Of a stretch of DNA of 52,762 nucleotides, positions 33,486 to 42,357 are shown in pieces (the first letter of the stretch is position 1; every line of letters starts with the position of its first letter). The stretch spans positions 1 to 52,762 of the forward strand of contig NZ_CAKZKO010000022.1 in NCBI RefSeq assembly GCF_937123705.1. The letters run 5' to 3'. The notes under the pieces are model-generated. The model was given only the letters and a program-made list of their open reading frames with translations. It had not been told where the DNA came from and searched no databases. A program made the position numbers and the translations under genes. This DNA comes from an uncultured Paraglaciecola sp. (GTDB lineage Bacteria; Pseudomonadota; Gammaproteobacteria; Enterobacterales; Alteromonadaceae).

Positions 33486-34799
33486 TTAAGACCATGTCCT
33501 GATTTTATGCCCTTTTAAGGCATAAAATAGGATGAAACCGTAACAAGGCAGCATCATCCAGTAGGCCGCCTGGCTATCAAAATGCTCGGCCAAAACACCA
33601 TAAAGTAACGGCAATACTGCGCCGCCCGATATTCCCATTATTAGCCAAGCCGACCCACGAGCCGTTAAGCTATATAAACCGTCTAAGGCTAAGGGCCACA
33701 CTGCAGGCCACACTAATGCATTGGCAAAACCTAATATGGCGATGAGGGTGACGGCGTTAGGTAGTTCGGCTATGCCCATCCAACCCCATAACACACTCGA
33801 GATAGAAGTGGATTCAACATCGGCAAATACCACAGCCACACTTAGCACTAAACCTAAAATGGCCGAGCCAGCCAACGCCTGCGCTTGATCAATAAAGCGT
33901 GGAATTAACACTAGGCCCATCAAATAGCCAATCACCATAAACGCCATAGTATAGGAGGTAAGCGAAGTGGCATTCGCCACACCTAACTGGGAGCCAAATA
34001 GGCCGATGGTATCGCCGGCTATCACTTCAACACCTACATATAAAAACAGTGCAATCACCCCAAGTATTAGTTGTGGGTAGGCATTTAAACTACCGGCTTC
34101 GGCATCTGCTGTGGGGGGCGTTTCAAGCACAAGATCAGGCAATGAAGAAAACTTTAATAAAACCGCTAAAGCAAATAGCGCCAGCGCCATATAGGCATAA
34201 GGTAACACTAGGCCATCGGCTAAAGCAGTAATTTGAGAGACTCGCTCTGCCTCGGATAAGGCCGCGATTGACTGTGCATTCACCCCTGCAAATTCACCTA
34301 ACACTAAGGCAGTAAAAACGATAGGTGCTAAGAAACCGGCAAATTTATTGAGTAGTCCCATGATAGAAATACGCACCGCGGCAGTTTCTTGGGGGCCAAT
34401 TTTAACGATATAAGGATTAGAAGCGGTTTGCAGAATAGTCAGTCCCGTCCCCACAATAAATTGCGCCACTAAAAATACTGCAAACTCTTGCGAATAGGCG
34501 GCGGGAATAAACAATAGACAGCCTAAGGCAATGCCGACTAGCCCTAAACACATAGCGTGTTTATACCCTACTTTGTCGAGTACCCATGACATAGGCAGCG
34601 CCATTACCACGTAGGCAATGTAAAAAGAAAAGGCCACCAACAGCGCTTGTGATTCAGTTAAGTCACATACAATTTGTAAAAATGGGATCAAGGCGCCGTT
34701 CAGCCAAGTGACAAAGCCAAAGACAAAAAACAGCATACCTATTATGAGCATAGGTACCAGTGCGCCCGAACTAGGCTGTTGTGAGGAATTTGTTTGCAT
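33486..34799 (-). CDS. nagP: GlcNAc transporter of the FucP-type MFS family
   Basis: 437 aa, 12 predicted membrane helices. The N-terminus (MLIIGMLFFVFGFVTWLNGA) and QFIVGTGLTILQTASNPYIV are the signatures of the fucose/glucose-galactose permease family. Its place between nagA and acs identifies it as NagP, the proton-coupled GlcNAc importer described in Shewanella and xanthomonads. An AAGGTG ribosome-binding site precedes the ATG; 37 bp separate it from the nagA stop. The 3' end is duplicated as a remnant at 19641. Confidence 0.92.
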   Translation of the reverse strand: MQTNSSQQPSSGALVPMLIIGMLFFVFGFVTWLNGALIPFLQIVCDLTESQALLVAFSFYIAYVVMALPMSWVLDKVGYKHAMCLGLVGIALGCLLFIPAAYSQEFAVFLVAQFIVGTGLTILQTASNPYIVKIGPQETAAVRISIMGLLNKFAGFLAPIVFTALVLGEFAGVNAQSIAALSEAERVSQITALADGLVLPYAYMALALFALAVLLKFSSLPDLVLETPPTADAEAGSLNAYPQLILGVIALFLYVGVEVIAGDTIGLFGSQLGVANATSLTSYTMAFMVIGYLMGLVLIPRFIDQAQALAGSAILGLVLSVAVVFADVESTSISSVLWGWMGIAELPNAVTLIAILGFANALVWPAVWPLALDGLYSLTARGSAWLIMGISGGAVLPLLYGVLAEHFDSQAAYWMMLPCYGFILFYALKGHKIRTWS

Positions 34800-34836
34800 T
34801 GTTCACCTTCTCAATGAGTCTAATGTTAAGTCTGAA

Positions 34837-35964
34837 TTAAGCGGAAACGTGTTGGCCCGCGATGTAAGTGGCATCTACTTGGTATTGGTCAGTTAGTACT
34901 ACCCAATCGGCGTCAAACCCAGCGGCTAAAGCGCCCTTTTGTTGTTGCAACCCTAAAAATGCTGCGGGCGTAGCCGAGGCCATTTTTAAGGCATCTTCAA
35001 CGGCGCAGCCTAGATCCACTATGCTGTTACGCACCGCAGTGGCCATATCGAGAGCCGAGCCGGCTAATCTGCCGCCTTCAATGGTTAATTTGTTACCTTG
35101 TCGATGGATTTGCATACCCGCAAATTCAAGTGCAATTTGATCGCTACCCACATGAGACATGGCATCGGTCACCAGCATGATGCGCTCAGGAGTTTTACAT
35201 TTTATGGCCAATTGGCAACTGGGAATATCAACATGTTCGTGATCAACTATGAGTCCACAATAGCTGGATGAGTCTAATAATGCTGCTCCCACCATGCCCG
35301 CTGCCCTGCTTTGCAAAGGTGACATGGCATTGAATAAATGGGTAAAGCCTGTTGCGCCAGCATTAAGTGCTGCTTGAGTTTGTTGGGCACTGGCATTTGA
35401 GTGGCCTAAACACACTTTGACCTTAGCGCTGACTAACTCTTCGATTGACTCAATGGAGACATTTTCTGGGGCTAAGGTGACACAAACCACACCAAGATCT
35501 TGGCGGGTAAATAAGGCCATTTCGGCAGGACTAATGTGCCTAATATGCTGCTGGGGATGAATGCCTTTTTTGGGCTGACTTAAATGAGGCCCTTCAAAAT
35601 GAATACCCACTATACCCGGCACTTTTTGTTCCATAGCCGATGCCACGGCATGGGCCGCCGATTGCATGGTGGCTAAATCATCGGTGATAAGGGTAGGTAA
35701 AATAGCCGTGCTGCCAAATTGTTGATGGGCGCGACTCATGGTCACTAAGGTTTCTGCACTGGGATGGTTATTAAATAATACCCCGCCGCCGCCATTGACT
35801 TGCACATCCACAAAACCGGGCACCACTAAACCATTAAGTTGAATGGCTTGGTTTAGCGGTTGCGATGATTCAATAGAGTGAATGCTGCCCTTGTTAACCT
35901 TAATCAATTGATTTTGCTTTACTGTGGAGCCATCAAATAAACGCTGGGCAAAATAATGCTGCAT
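34837..35964 (-). CDS. nagA: N-acetylglucosamine-6-phosphate deacetylase
   Basis: 375 aa, normal size. Amidohydrolase features: VVPGFVDVQVNGGGG near the start, the metal-binding GIHFEGPHLSQPKKG, VCLGHSNASAQQ, THLFNAMSPL, and the catalytic Asp in MLVTDAMSHVG. It converts GlcNAc-6-phosphate into glucosamine-6-phosphate and acetate. One base separates it from the nagK stop, so the pair is translationally linked. Confidence 0.95.
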   Translation of the reverse strand: MQHYFAQRLFDGSTVKQNQLIKVNKGSIHSIESSQPLNQAIQLNGLVVPGFVDVQVNGGGGVLFNNHPSAETLVTMSRAHQQFGSTAILPTLITDDLATMQSAAHAVASAMEQKVPGIVGIHFEGPHLSQPKKGIHPQQHIRHISPAEMALFTRQDLGVVCVTLAPENVSIESIEELVSAKVKVCLGHSNASAQQTQAALNAGATGFTHLFNAMSPLQSRAAGMVGAALLDSSSYCGLIVDHEHVDIPSCQLAIKCKTPERIMLVTDAMSHVGSDQIALEFAGMQIHRQGNKLTIEGGRLAGSALDMATAVRNSIVDLGCAVEDALKMASATPAAFLGLQQQKGALAAGFDADWVVLTDQYQVDATYIAGQHVSA

Positions 35965-35965
35965 T

Positions 35966-36859
35966 TTAGCCTCTTATATTCTGAGTAAACTTGGACTTAG
36001 CATACAAAACAGCACCTTGCTCGGGCGTCGCTTTGGCGGGCTGAATGATTGCTTGCAATTCGCTATGCAAATATCCCAGTAACGGCTGGGTTATGCCACC
36101 TATTAAAGAAAGACTACCTGAATTGCCCTTCAATAGCCTAAAACAAATTTTGTTAATATAATCCGCCGCTTGTTTCACTAATAATAATGCATCTTGTTGC
36201 TGACTTTCGGCCAATTCAAAAATGAGGGGCGCAATCGAAGCGTAAAATGCCGGTTTTGCTTCTAAGGTTAAACTCACTACATCATAGGCATTGTGGCAAT
36301 TGAGTTTGTGCATAAGTTGTTGGCTCAGCAAATTATGGGGGCTGAGCCCATCTAATGATTCTAGGCATTGACTAATGGCTTTTTTGCCAAGCCAAGCGCC
36401 ACTGCCTTTGTCGCCCACAATAAAGCCATGGCCACCAATCTCTAGATGTTGAGCATTGTGAATGGCAATACCTGACGAGCCAGTGCCTACTATCACTATG
36501 GCGCCATCTTGGCCTAAATGCGCGCCAAGGCAGGCAATATGCAAATCTGTGGTGACATGCCAACTTGCAAAAGGAAGGCTCTGTTTTAAAAACGCTTGTT
36601 TAACTTGAGGAATATTAATCCCAGCCAAGCCGATCCCAGCATGAACTTGGCTTAGGTCTAACCCTTGGACATTGGCCTTAGCCACTGCTTTTTGGCTGGC
36701 TTCTAGAACCGCTGCAACCGAACCTGGCAAATTACGATAAGCATTGGCGGGCCCCGCCATAGCTTCGGACAATAACTTGCCTTGTGCATCTTCCAAGCGA
36801 GCCTTACATTTAGTACCGCCGCCATCAATGCCTAGAAAGATGTCTGTTGAATTAGTCAA
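35966..36859 (-). CDS. nagK: N-acetylglucosamine kinase, BadF/BadG/BcrA-type
   Basis: 297 aa. ATPase folds of the BadF/BadG family are visible: phosphate-1 loop FLGIDGGGTKCKARLED, phosphate-2 region IVIVGTGSSGIAI, and an adenosine-like LSLIGGITQPLLG. In Alteromonadales and xanthomonads this family replaces the ROK-type NagK and phosphorylates GlcNAc imported by NagP. The start is TTG at 36859, supported by AGAGGA ~8 bp upstream. First gene of nagK-nagA-nagP, with a promoter and operator ~115 bp upstream. Confidence 0.88.
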   Translation of the reverse strand: MTNSTDIFLGIDGGGTKCKARLEDAQGKLLSEAMAGPANAYRNLPGSVAAVLEASQKAVAKANVQGLDLSQVHAGIGLAGINIPQVKQAFLKQSLPFASWHVTTDLHIACLGAHLGQDGAIVIVGTGSSGIAIHNAQHLEIGGHGFIVGDKGSGAWLGKKAISQCLESLDGLSPHNLLSQQLMHKLNCHNAYDVVSLTLEAKPAFYASIAPLIFELAESQQQDALLLVKQAADYINKICFRLLKGNSGSLSLIGGITQPLLGYLHSELQAIIQPAKATPEQGAVLYAKSKFTQNIRG

Positions 36860-36973
36860 AAATAATTCCTCTGTTCTTAAAACAATAGCTACTTGTAAAG
36901 GTGTATCTGTGCACTAATTTTCGAGCATCAATCAATAGTTAAAGTCATTGTAAGCGGGTTAAATGCTTACAAT

Positions 36974-36989
36974 ATGACAGCGTTGTCAT
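36974..36989. promoter_or_regulatory. Operator upstream of nagK (LacI/NagR-type palindrome)
   Basis: ATGACAGCGTTGTCAT, a near-perfect palindrome with a central CG as is usual for LacI-family proteins. The same 14-bp core occurs at three other promoters in the window. It sits 3 bp downstream of the predicted -10 box on the minus strand, where a bound repressor would block RNA polymerase. Confidence 0.85.
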
Positions 36990-36992
36990 TTT

Positions 36993-37020
36993 AGTTTACC
37001 TATTATTAAACTATTTGCAA
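36993..37020 (-). promoter_or_regulatory. Sigma-70 promoter of nagK-nagA-nagP
   Basis: Minus strand: -35 TTGCAA (37015-37020), 16-bp spacer, -10 TAAACT (36993-36998). The layout is the same as at the nagB promoter, including the identical segment TTGCAAATAGTTTAATA. Confidence 0.65.
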
Positions 37021-37053
37021 CAAATTGAGCGGGCTATTTAGTGATAGTTTCCT

Positions 37054-37860
37054 TTAATAGTTATGAAAATAACCGTAATCTTCAATGAGCTTACGGTTTT
37101 CGTTATTGGCCCATTGGTAATAATTTTTTTCACCTAATTCACTGGCTGCTGCTTGATCTAACAATACAATGGCATTTTCGTGCATTTGTAGCGCAGAAGC
37201 AGGGCACATGGCAGACACACCACCAGTAATCATCTCTTTTACTGCTTGGGCTTTGCTTGCGCCGGTTGCCATTAACACTACGTAACGGGCATCCATAATA
37301 GTGGCAATGCCCATAGTCATGGCCATAGTTGGCTGAACCTCACCTTGTTTAAATAAACGGCTATTATCGCTAATAGTCTGCTGGGTTAAGGTTTTGATGC
37401 GAGTGCGGGATGACAGGCTGGAAGTGGGCTCGTTAAAACCAATATGACCATTGCCTCCTATGCCTAAAATTTGCAAATCAATGCCACCGGCTTGTTTGAT
37501 TTTTTGCTCATAAGCCAAGCCTTGGGTTCTTGGGTTTTCGCCCACAGCGCAAGTAGGTAATGATGTATTATTTGTATCGATATCCACATGCTTAAATAAG
37601 TTTTGGTGCATAAAACTGCGATAACTTTGAGGATTAGCTGGGTCGATTTGGTGATATTCATCAAGATTAAAAGTGCTGACATTCTTAAAGCTCAGTTGGC
37701 CAGCTGTATATTGCGCAACTAACTCTTTGTATAGGCTAATAGGCGTACTACCCGTGGCTAGACCTAACACAGGATCGGGTTTTTTATTGATAAGCTCTTT
37801 AACCCATTGGGCGGCACTTTGAGCAACCTGCTGAGCGTTATCATAAATAATAATTTGCAT
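37054..37860 (-). CDS. nagB: Glucosamine-6-phosphate deaminase, NagB type
   Basis: 268 aa from ATG 37860 (E. coli NagB 266); an in-frame ATG at 37884 would add 8 residues before the conserved MQIIIYDNAQQVA. Key blocks: LGLATGSTPISLYKEL, FNLDEYHQIDPANPQSYR, and the active-site loop LGIGGNGHIGFNEPTSSLSS. It deaminates and isomerises glucosamine-6-phosphate to fructose-6-phosphate, the last step of GlcNAc entry into glycolysis. It is transcribed apart from nagK, with its own operator-promoter. Confidence 0.95.
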   Translation of the reverse strand: MQIIIYDNAQQVAQSAAQWVKELINKKPDPVLGLATGSTPISLYKELVAQYTAGQLSFKNVSTFNLDEYHQIDPANPQSYRSFMHQNLFKHVDIDTNNTSLPTCAVGENPRTQGLAYEQKIKQAGGIDLQILGIGGNGHIGFNEPTSSLSSRTRIKTLTQQTISDNSRLFKQGEVQPTMAMTMGIATIMDARYVVLMATGASKAQAVKEMITGGVSAMCPASALQMHENAIVLLDQAAASELGEKNYYQWANNENRKLIEDYGYFHNY

Positions 37861-37949
37861 AAGCTTTTCTAAAACCTCAATCAACTTACTGGTATTCGTT
37901 GCCCTAATGGCGACGACAAAACCCTTTTGTTATTTGTTTATTCGTCAAA

Positions 37950-37965
37950 ATGACAGCGTTGTCAT
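37950..37965. promoter_or_regulatory. Operator upstream of nagB (LacI/NagR-type palindrome)
   Basis: ATGACAGCGTTGTCAT, identical to the operator before nagK. It lies 2 bp downstream of the predicted -10 of nagB and ~90 bp before its start codon. It is also upstream of the divergent sulfotransferase gene, which could share the control. Confidence 0.85.
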
Positions 37966-37967
37966 TT

Positions 37968-37995
37968 ATAATACATTGTATTAAACTATTTGCAA
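37968..37995 (-). promoter_or_regulatory. Sigma-70 promoter of nagB
   Basis: Minus strand: -35 TTGCAA (37990-37995), 16-bp spacer, -10 TATTAT (37968-37973), then the operator. The -35 and upstream spacer are the same as at the nagK promoter. Confidence 0.68.
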
Positions 37996-38109
37996 CATTT
38001 TGATCGATTGGGTGGATGGCTAGGATCGACAATACCTATAATTAATCGTATTGTAGAGCCAGATCCAGACTACCGTTTTTTATCATGGTTTCACGCCTTA
38101 GAGAGTTTT

Positions 38110-39213
38110 ATGCAAGAAAAACAGCAGCCTATATTTATTCACATTCCTAAAACAGGTGGCACTAGCATCAACTGCGTGATCAAAGGTACCGAGTGGCAAA
38201 CGCCCCTCGACTATTATTATCGGCATTTGGAATTTGAGACAAAAACGTCTACTTGCGGCGATATTTTTGACCGCGCCAACCGAGAAAAATATAAGCAAGA
38301 GTTTATTTTTATGATGTTGCGCCATCCCGTCGATAGGCTTATCTCAGAATATTACTACATCAGAAAAAATCCCGAATTCATGGGGTTTTTAACGACTCAC
38401 CCTAACAGCTTTGCAGAATATATCTCTAACCCACAAACCTCGAACTACATGCTGAAGTTTTTAGATGGACAACGTATCTATTCAGAAAGCGCCTTAACAT
38501 CCAAGCGGGCCACAGAGATTATTTCCCTTATCGATGAGTTAGATATGCATGTGGGAATATTCGAAGAATACGATCGTTCTTTAAGTTATTTTAGTGAGGT
38601 CGGAGACTTTACTTGGCCGCAGACTATTGATGTCAAAAGAGCCACCATCAACCGCCCAAGTGTTAAACAAATTTCCTCCGAAGTAGTCGATAAAATACTG
38701 GCGGCTAATGAGCTTGATTTGCAACTTTACCAGCATTGCAAGGCTAAACTCATCGAGCGTACGCAGCAACTTTCAATCAATAAAATAAAATACCAAGGTG
38801 GCAAATTGGACTTTGTTATTCCTTACACGGTTTGGAATTGTATTTTGGATATCGAGCTCTCAAATCGTCGCTTTATCGAAGAAAACAAAACCTTTTTTGT
38901 GACCCTTAATTTGTATTTACATAAAACCACAGGATCGGGAAAAGAATACGCCAAAAATTGGGTAAAGTTATTCAAAAAATCGGTAGCCGAGTATTTTAAA
39001 GGCACTAAATTTGCCAAGCAGATCAAACAAATTAGACGGCCATCAGCAATAGATGAGATCATCGCCATAGCAAGAGTAATTGACGCCGCTACAAGCAATC
39101 CCGCTTTAGGATTAGAACTAGGCCAGCCCAAAATCAAACTGCTGCTCACCTCACAAATGGGCAAAGTGTTACAGCAAAAAGATGTGGTGGTGAAAGGGGT
39201 GATTAACTGGTGA
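38110..39213 (+). CDS. Sulfotransferase family 2-type protein
   Basis: 367 aa from ATG 38110 (GAGAG 4 bp upstream). The frame is open back to a TTG at 37990, but that start would overlap the nagB -35 box. PAPS-binding motifs: 5'-phosphosulfate loop PIFIHIPKTGGTSINCVI and 3'-phosphate block MMLRHPVDRLISEYYYIR, as in heparan-sulfate-type carbohydrate sulfotransferases. The C-terminal ~150 residues are unfamiliar. It would move sulfate from PAPS to a carbohydrate hydroxyl. It is alone: no sulfatase or polysaccharide-synthesis genes are nearby, but it abuts the nagB operator. Confidence 0.78.
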   Translation: MQEKQQPIFIHIPKTGGTSINCVIKGTEWQTPLDYYYRHLEFETKTSTCGDIFDRANREKYKQEFIFMMLRHPVDRLISEYYYIRKNPEFMGFLTTHPNSFAEYISNPQTSNYMLKFLDGQRIYSESALTSKRATEIISLIDELDMHVGIFEEYDRSLSYFSEVGDFTWPQTIDVKRATINRPSVKQISSEVVDKILAANELDLQLYQHCKAKLIERTQQLSINKIKYQGGKLDFVIPYTVWNCILDIELSNRRFIEENKTFFVTLNLYLHKTTGSGKEYAKNWVKLFKKSVAEYFKGTKFAKQIKQIRRPSAIDEIIAIARVIDAATSNPALGLELGQPKIKLLLTSQMGKVLQQKDVVVKGVINW

Positions 39214-39271
39214 GTACTAACTAACCTTAGAATAGAATCTGATTAATTGCATTTACCCAAGATAAATCACT

Positions 39272-41416
39272 TTATCGAATGGACCCAAAAATAGGATCAA
39301 CCTGTTGCATCCATTCTAATGGCCAATCTAACTTATCTAAGTTGGACAGTTTAGTCTTTGCCTGTGCAGCGTTACCCGATAACAGATCCATTTTTGCTTG
39401 TAGCAACATCAACCCTGGGATGACATAGTTGTCGGTCTTAAATTTGTCTGTTTGTTGCCTTAGGGATAGCAACATTTTTTGAAGCTTGGGTTGATTATTT
39501 GATTGTTGATAACAATCAGCCATATTGGCTACATGGGATACACCCCACGCAGCAACACTAAATTTTTCATATAATTCAATGTCTTTAAATGGGATCGATT
39601 CATATAGTTTAATCGAAGCCGGATAATCACCAGCAAAATAATAATTTAATGCCAAGACCAGCGTAATCGACTTGTTTTGTGGCCATTTTTTAGCAGAATA
39701 CGCTAACTTTAATGACCACTGTTGCGACTTGCCTATTTGCACATTCATCAGTGTTTTCAGTTGTAAGTCTAGGTAATGACTGTCTTCAAAAATCGCCATT
39801 GTGTCTCGTATGCGGCTAGCCTGTACGGGATTGCCTTGCCACATTGCATCGACAGTCTTAGCCGTTAACCAATAGGTATTGTCTTTTGCTAATTGCTGTT
39901 GGGCTTTTAGCATATGCTGCTGCACGTTTTGAGGTTGACCGGTAAAACGGTAAAAATTGGCAATCCCCAATTGACATGCCGGGTAGTCGGGAAGTAACGC
40001 GACACAATGTTTATATTGTTTTAAAGCAGCATCGAGTTGACCGGTCACAAATAAAGAATCCGCAACCGCAAAGTTACTAATAGCAGACATAGGATTGGTG
40101 GCTAACGCCCGTTGAAAGTGCCCCAATGCTTGCTGATGCTTACTTTGTAACCACAATAAATAGCCATAATTATGATGAGCTAGGGGTAAAGTGGGATCCA
40201 AATTAAGCGCACGTATAAAGGCGGTTTCTGCAGCTGCAAACTCCCCATAATTAACATGCAATAACCCTTGTGCCGTATGCGCTAATGCCAGAAAAGGGTC
40301 TTGTTGCAATGCCGTTGCTATCGCCCTTTGCGCAATATCTCGGGCTTCTTCGGCCTCGATGACCCGATGTTGATAAAGCACCATAGTATTAAATGCAATC
40401 GAAACATGGGCTAACGCATAATCTGGCTGCAATTCGATTGCTGTTTGCCATTCTGCTATGGCTTGTTGGATATGCTCAACTGTGGCTTTGGCAGCCATGG
40501 CCTTGCCCCGCAAAAAATGCCGATAAGCCTCGCCATGACGGGGGTGTACGCGAAGCTTTCCTACCGGGATATCGCCATATTCGGGCAGCATAGAATTTAC
40601 AATGGAGAGGCTAATGTCTTGTTGCAACTTAAAGACATCAGTTTCTGTTATATCAAATACTTTTGACCATAAATGAGTCGCCGTTTTGGCTTTAATTAGC
40701 TGAATGGTCAGCCTTAGCTGCTCTCCTGATTTTCTGATTGAGCCTTCTAATACAAATTGACTGTTGAGTTTGTTAGCAATGGATTGGATATCCATGCTTT
40801 TCCCTCTGAAAGCAAACGAAGAGGTTCTCGAAATCACCGCCAACTCGGGAATCGCCGTTAATTGATGAATAATCTCTTCTGACAAACCATCGGCAAAGTA
40901 ACTTAAATTAGTGTCTGCATCGTAGATATCGAAAGGTAAAACAGCAATTGAAGAGGGTATGGCCGTTTTTTCTGTGGGTGTTGGATTTTGGTCAAGCGGT
41001 TGGTTGATCCAATAAGCCATAATAACAAACAATAAAATACCGGCAGCGATATTCATTAAAGTGTGCCATCTTGGTTTTTTTACTTGAATCGCGGGTTGTT
41101 GCAAGGGCTGAGTTGGCTGGCCTAAGCGATAACCTTTTTTGGGTACCGTAATTATGTAGGTCGGTTTTTGCGGATCGTCTTCTAAAATTTTGCGTAAATT
41201 GGCAATTAAGTTATACAAGACATGATCGGCAATAATCTGGTTTTTCCAAACATTTGCAAAAATATCATCACGGGTCACTAATTGACCCTCCGCTGAGGCC
41301 AACACCACTAATAAATCCATGGCTTTGGGTTCAAGCTTTATCTGCTGTTTGCCATCAGAAATTAAACAACCATTAGGAAAACACTGCCATTTACCTACGT
41401 GGAAATCAATCGTCAT
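39272..41416 (-). CDS. CadC-like membrane transcriptional regulator with TPR repeats
   Basis: 714 aa. Residues 1-97 form an OmpR/PhoB-type winged helix (QIKLEPKAMDLLVVLASAEG...TVPKKGYRLG). A membrane helix is at ~117-135, followed by a TolB/adenylate-cyclase-associated-like domain (~150-290, SIAVLPFDIYDADTNLSYFA and FVLEGSIRKSGEQLRLTIQL). TPR repeats then fill ~300-600, as in DPTLPLAHHNYGYLLWLQSK. It belongs to membrane-bound one-component regulators, sensing outside or by protein contact and binding DNA inside. It is divergent from the PEP-CTERM gene, with three phased direct repeats in the shared intergenic region. Confidence 0.85.
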   Translation of the reverse strand: MTIDFHVGKWQCFPNGCLISDGKQQIKLEPKAMDLLVVLASAEGQLVTRDDIFANVWKNQIIADHVLYNLIANLRKILEDDPQKPTYIITVPKKGYRLGQPTQPLQQPAIQVKKPRWHTLMNIAAGILLFVIMAYWINQPLDQNPTPTEKTAIPSSIAVLPFDIYDADTNLSYFADGLSEEIIHQLTAIPELAVISRTSSFAFRGKSMDIQSIANKLNSQFVLEGSIRKSGEQLRLTIQLIKAKTATHLWSKVFDITETDVFKLQQDISLSIVNSMLPEYGDIPVGKLRVHPRHGEAYRHFLRGKAMAAKATVEHIQQAIAEWQTAIELQPDYALAHVSIAFNTMVLYQHRVIEAEEARDIAQRAIATALQQDPFLALAHTAQGLLHVNYGEFAAAETAFIRALNLDPTLPLAHHNYGYLLWLQSKHQQALGHFQRALATNPMSAISNFAVADSLFVTGQLDAALKQYKHCVALLPDYPACQLGIANFYRFTGQPQNVQQHMLKAQQQLAKDNTYWLTAKTVDAMWQGNPVQASRIRDTMAIFEDSHYLDLQLKTLMNVQIGKSQQWSLKLAYSAKKWPQNKSITLVLALNYYFAGDYPASIKLYESIPFKDIELYEKFSVAAWGVSHVANMADCYQQSNNQPKLQKMLLSLRQQTDKFKTDNYVIPGLMLLQAKMDLLSGNAAQAKTKLSNLDKLDWPLEWMQQVDPIFGSIR

Positions 41417-41475
41417 TGAAACCCATTCCTACCCCTGTACTGCTCATAAAACCCACTATACCTAGGTCACATAGC

Positions 41476-41505
41476 TTTACATAGGTTTTCCATAACTTTT
41501 CCATA
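41476..41505. promoter_or_regulatory. Three direct repeats with 11-bp period, candidate winged-helix regulator site
   Basis: TTTACATA (41476), TTTCCATA (41487) and TTTCCATA (41498) recur every 11 bp, one helical turn, the arrangement bound head-to-tail by OmpR/PhoB-type winged helices. They lie 60 bp upstream of the CadC-like gene and ~107 bp upstream of the PEP-CTERM start, so one protein could control both. Confidence 0.6.
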
Positions 41506-41612
41506 GAACATTTAAATAGATCAAAACTATCTTAATGACGGGTATATCAGTGCTCCGACTGAAATCAATCAAAAAAACAAAAATTGAGTTAAATTACTTT
41601 AAGGACAATACA

Positions 41613-42308
41613 ATGAAACACACAGAAATAATGAACCATGTAATAACACTGCTAGTGGCGCTAATTTTAGTGTTGGCACTGAGTGCTAATGTTAACGCTA
41701 GCATAATAGACAACGGCAATCACGTGACAGTTGACGGTGTTGAATGGCTGGATTTAACAGAAACAGATGGTTGGACCTATAACCAAACACTGGCGTTAAC
41801 CGGGTATCATGTGGCTTCATTCGCTGAATTTAGCGCTATGTTTTCACAATTTGCCGACCCTACTGATCAACTTGGTATCGACATTGTTTCTAATGGGCCT
41901 TGTTTTGATTATGGCACAGGAGCAAGGTGTGATTCCGTTGGAGATACGGGCTTTACCGACAATTTATTTTCCCAATATTTTGGCGCCACTAATGAAGGTA
42001 TCAATGCTAGTTTGCATAGTTTGTATAGTTATGGATTTTATGCGGATGGCACTGCGACCCGTTTAGGAGGAATAGCGTCTGCAGATCGAAGCGACCCATT
42101 ACAAAATGACTTTTTGTTTGAATACTACGCGAGAACAAATGATTATGAACATATTGCCAATGGCACAACCCAATGGGACTTGTCGGGTTGGTTTATGGTT
42201 CAGGACTCACCAACAACATCGGATGTCCCAGAGCCATCCACTTTTGCCATCTTTAGCCTAGCATTGATTGGTATTGGTTTTGCTCGTAATATGTCAAGAA
42301 GGACATAA
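41613..42308 (+). CDS. PEP-CTERM sorting-domain exported protein
   Basis: 231 aa from ATG 41613 (AAGGA 7 bp upstream). Signal peptide ~1-33 (LLVALILVLALSANVNAS). The end carries VPEPSTFAIFSLALIGIGFA followed by RNMSRRT: the Pro-Glu-Pro motif, a membrane helix and a basic tail, which mark substrates of exosortase. The mature part (DGVEWLDLTETDGWTYNQ, ASFAEFSAMFSQF) resembles small PEP-CTERM proteins of unknown role, probably surface- or matrix-associated. No exosortase gene is in the window. Confidence 0.85.
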   Translation: MKHTEIMNHVITLLVALILVLALSANVNASIIDNGNHVTVDGVEWLDLTETDGWTYNQTLALTGYHVASFAEFSAMFSQFADPTDQLGIDIVSNGPCFDYGTGARCDSVGDTGFTDNLFSQYFGATNEGINASLHSLYSYGFYADGTATRLGGIASADRSDPLQNDFLFEYYARTNDYEHIANGTTQWDLSGWFMVQDSPTTSDVPEPSTFAIFSLALIGIGFARNMSRRT

Positions 42309-42357
42309 TAATCGCTGCGAAACGTATACTAGGGCTAGCTAATTCTCCAACTTGAAA

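Noticed and set aside
37990..38109. Sulfotransferase start at TTG 37990
   Set aside because: It would place the start codon inside the -35 box of nagB, without a ribosome-binding site. ATG 38110 is a better choice, though a TTG at 38008 cannot be excluded.
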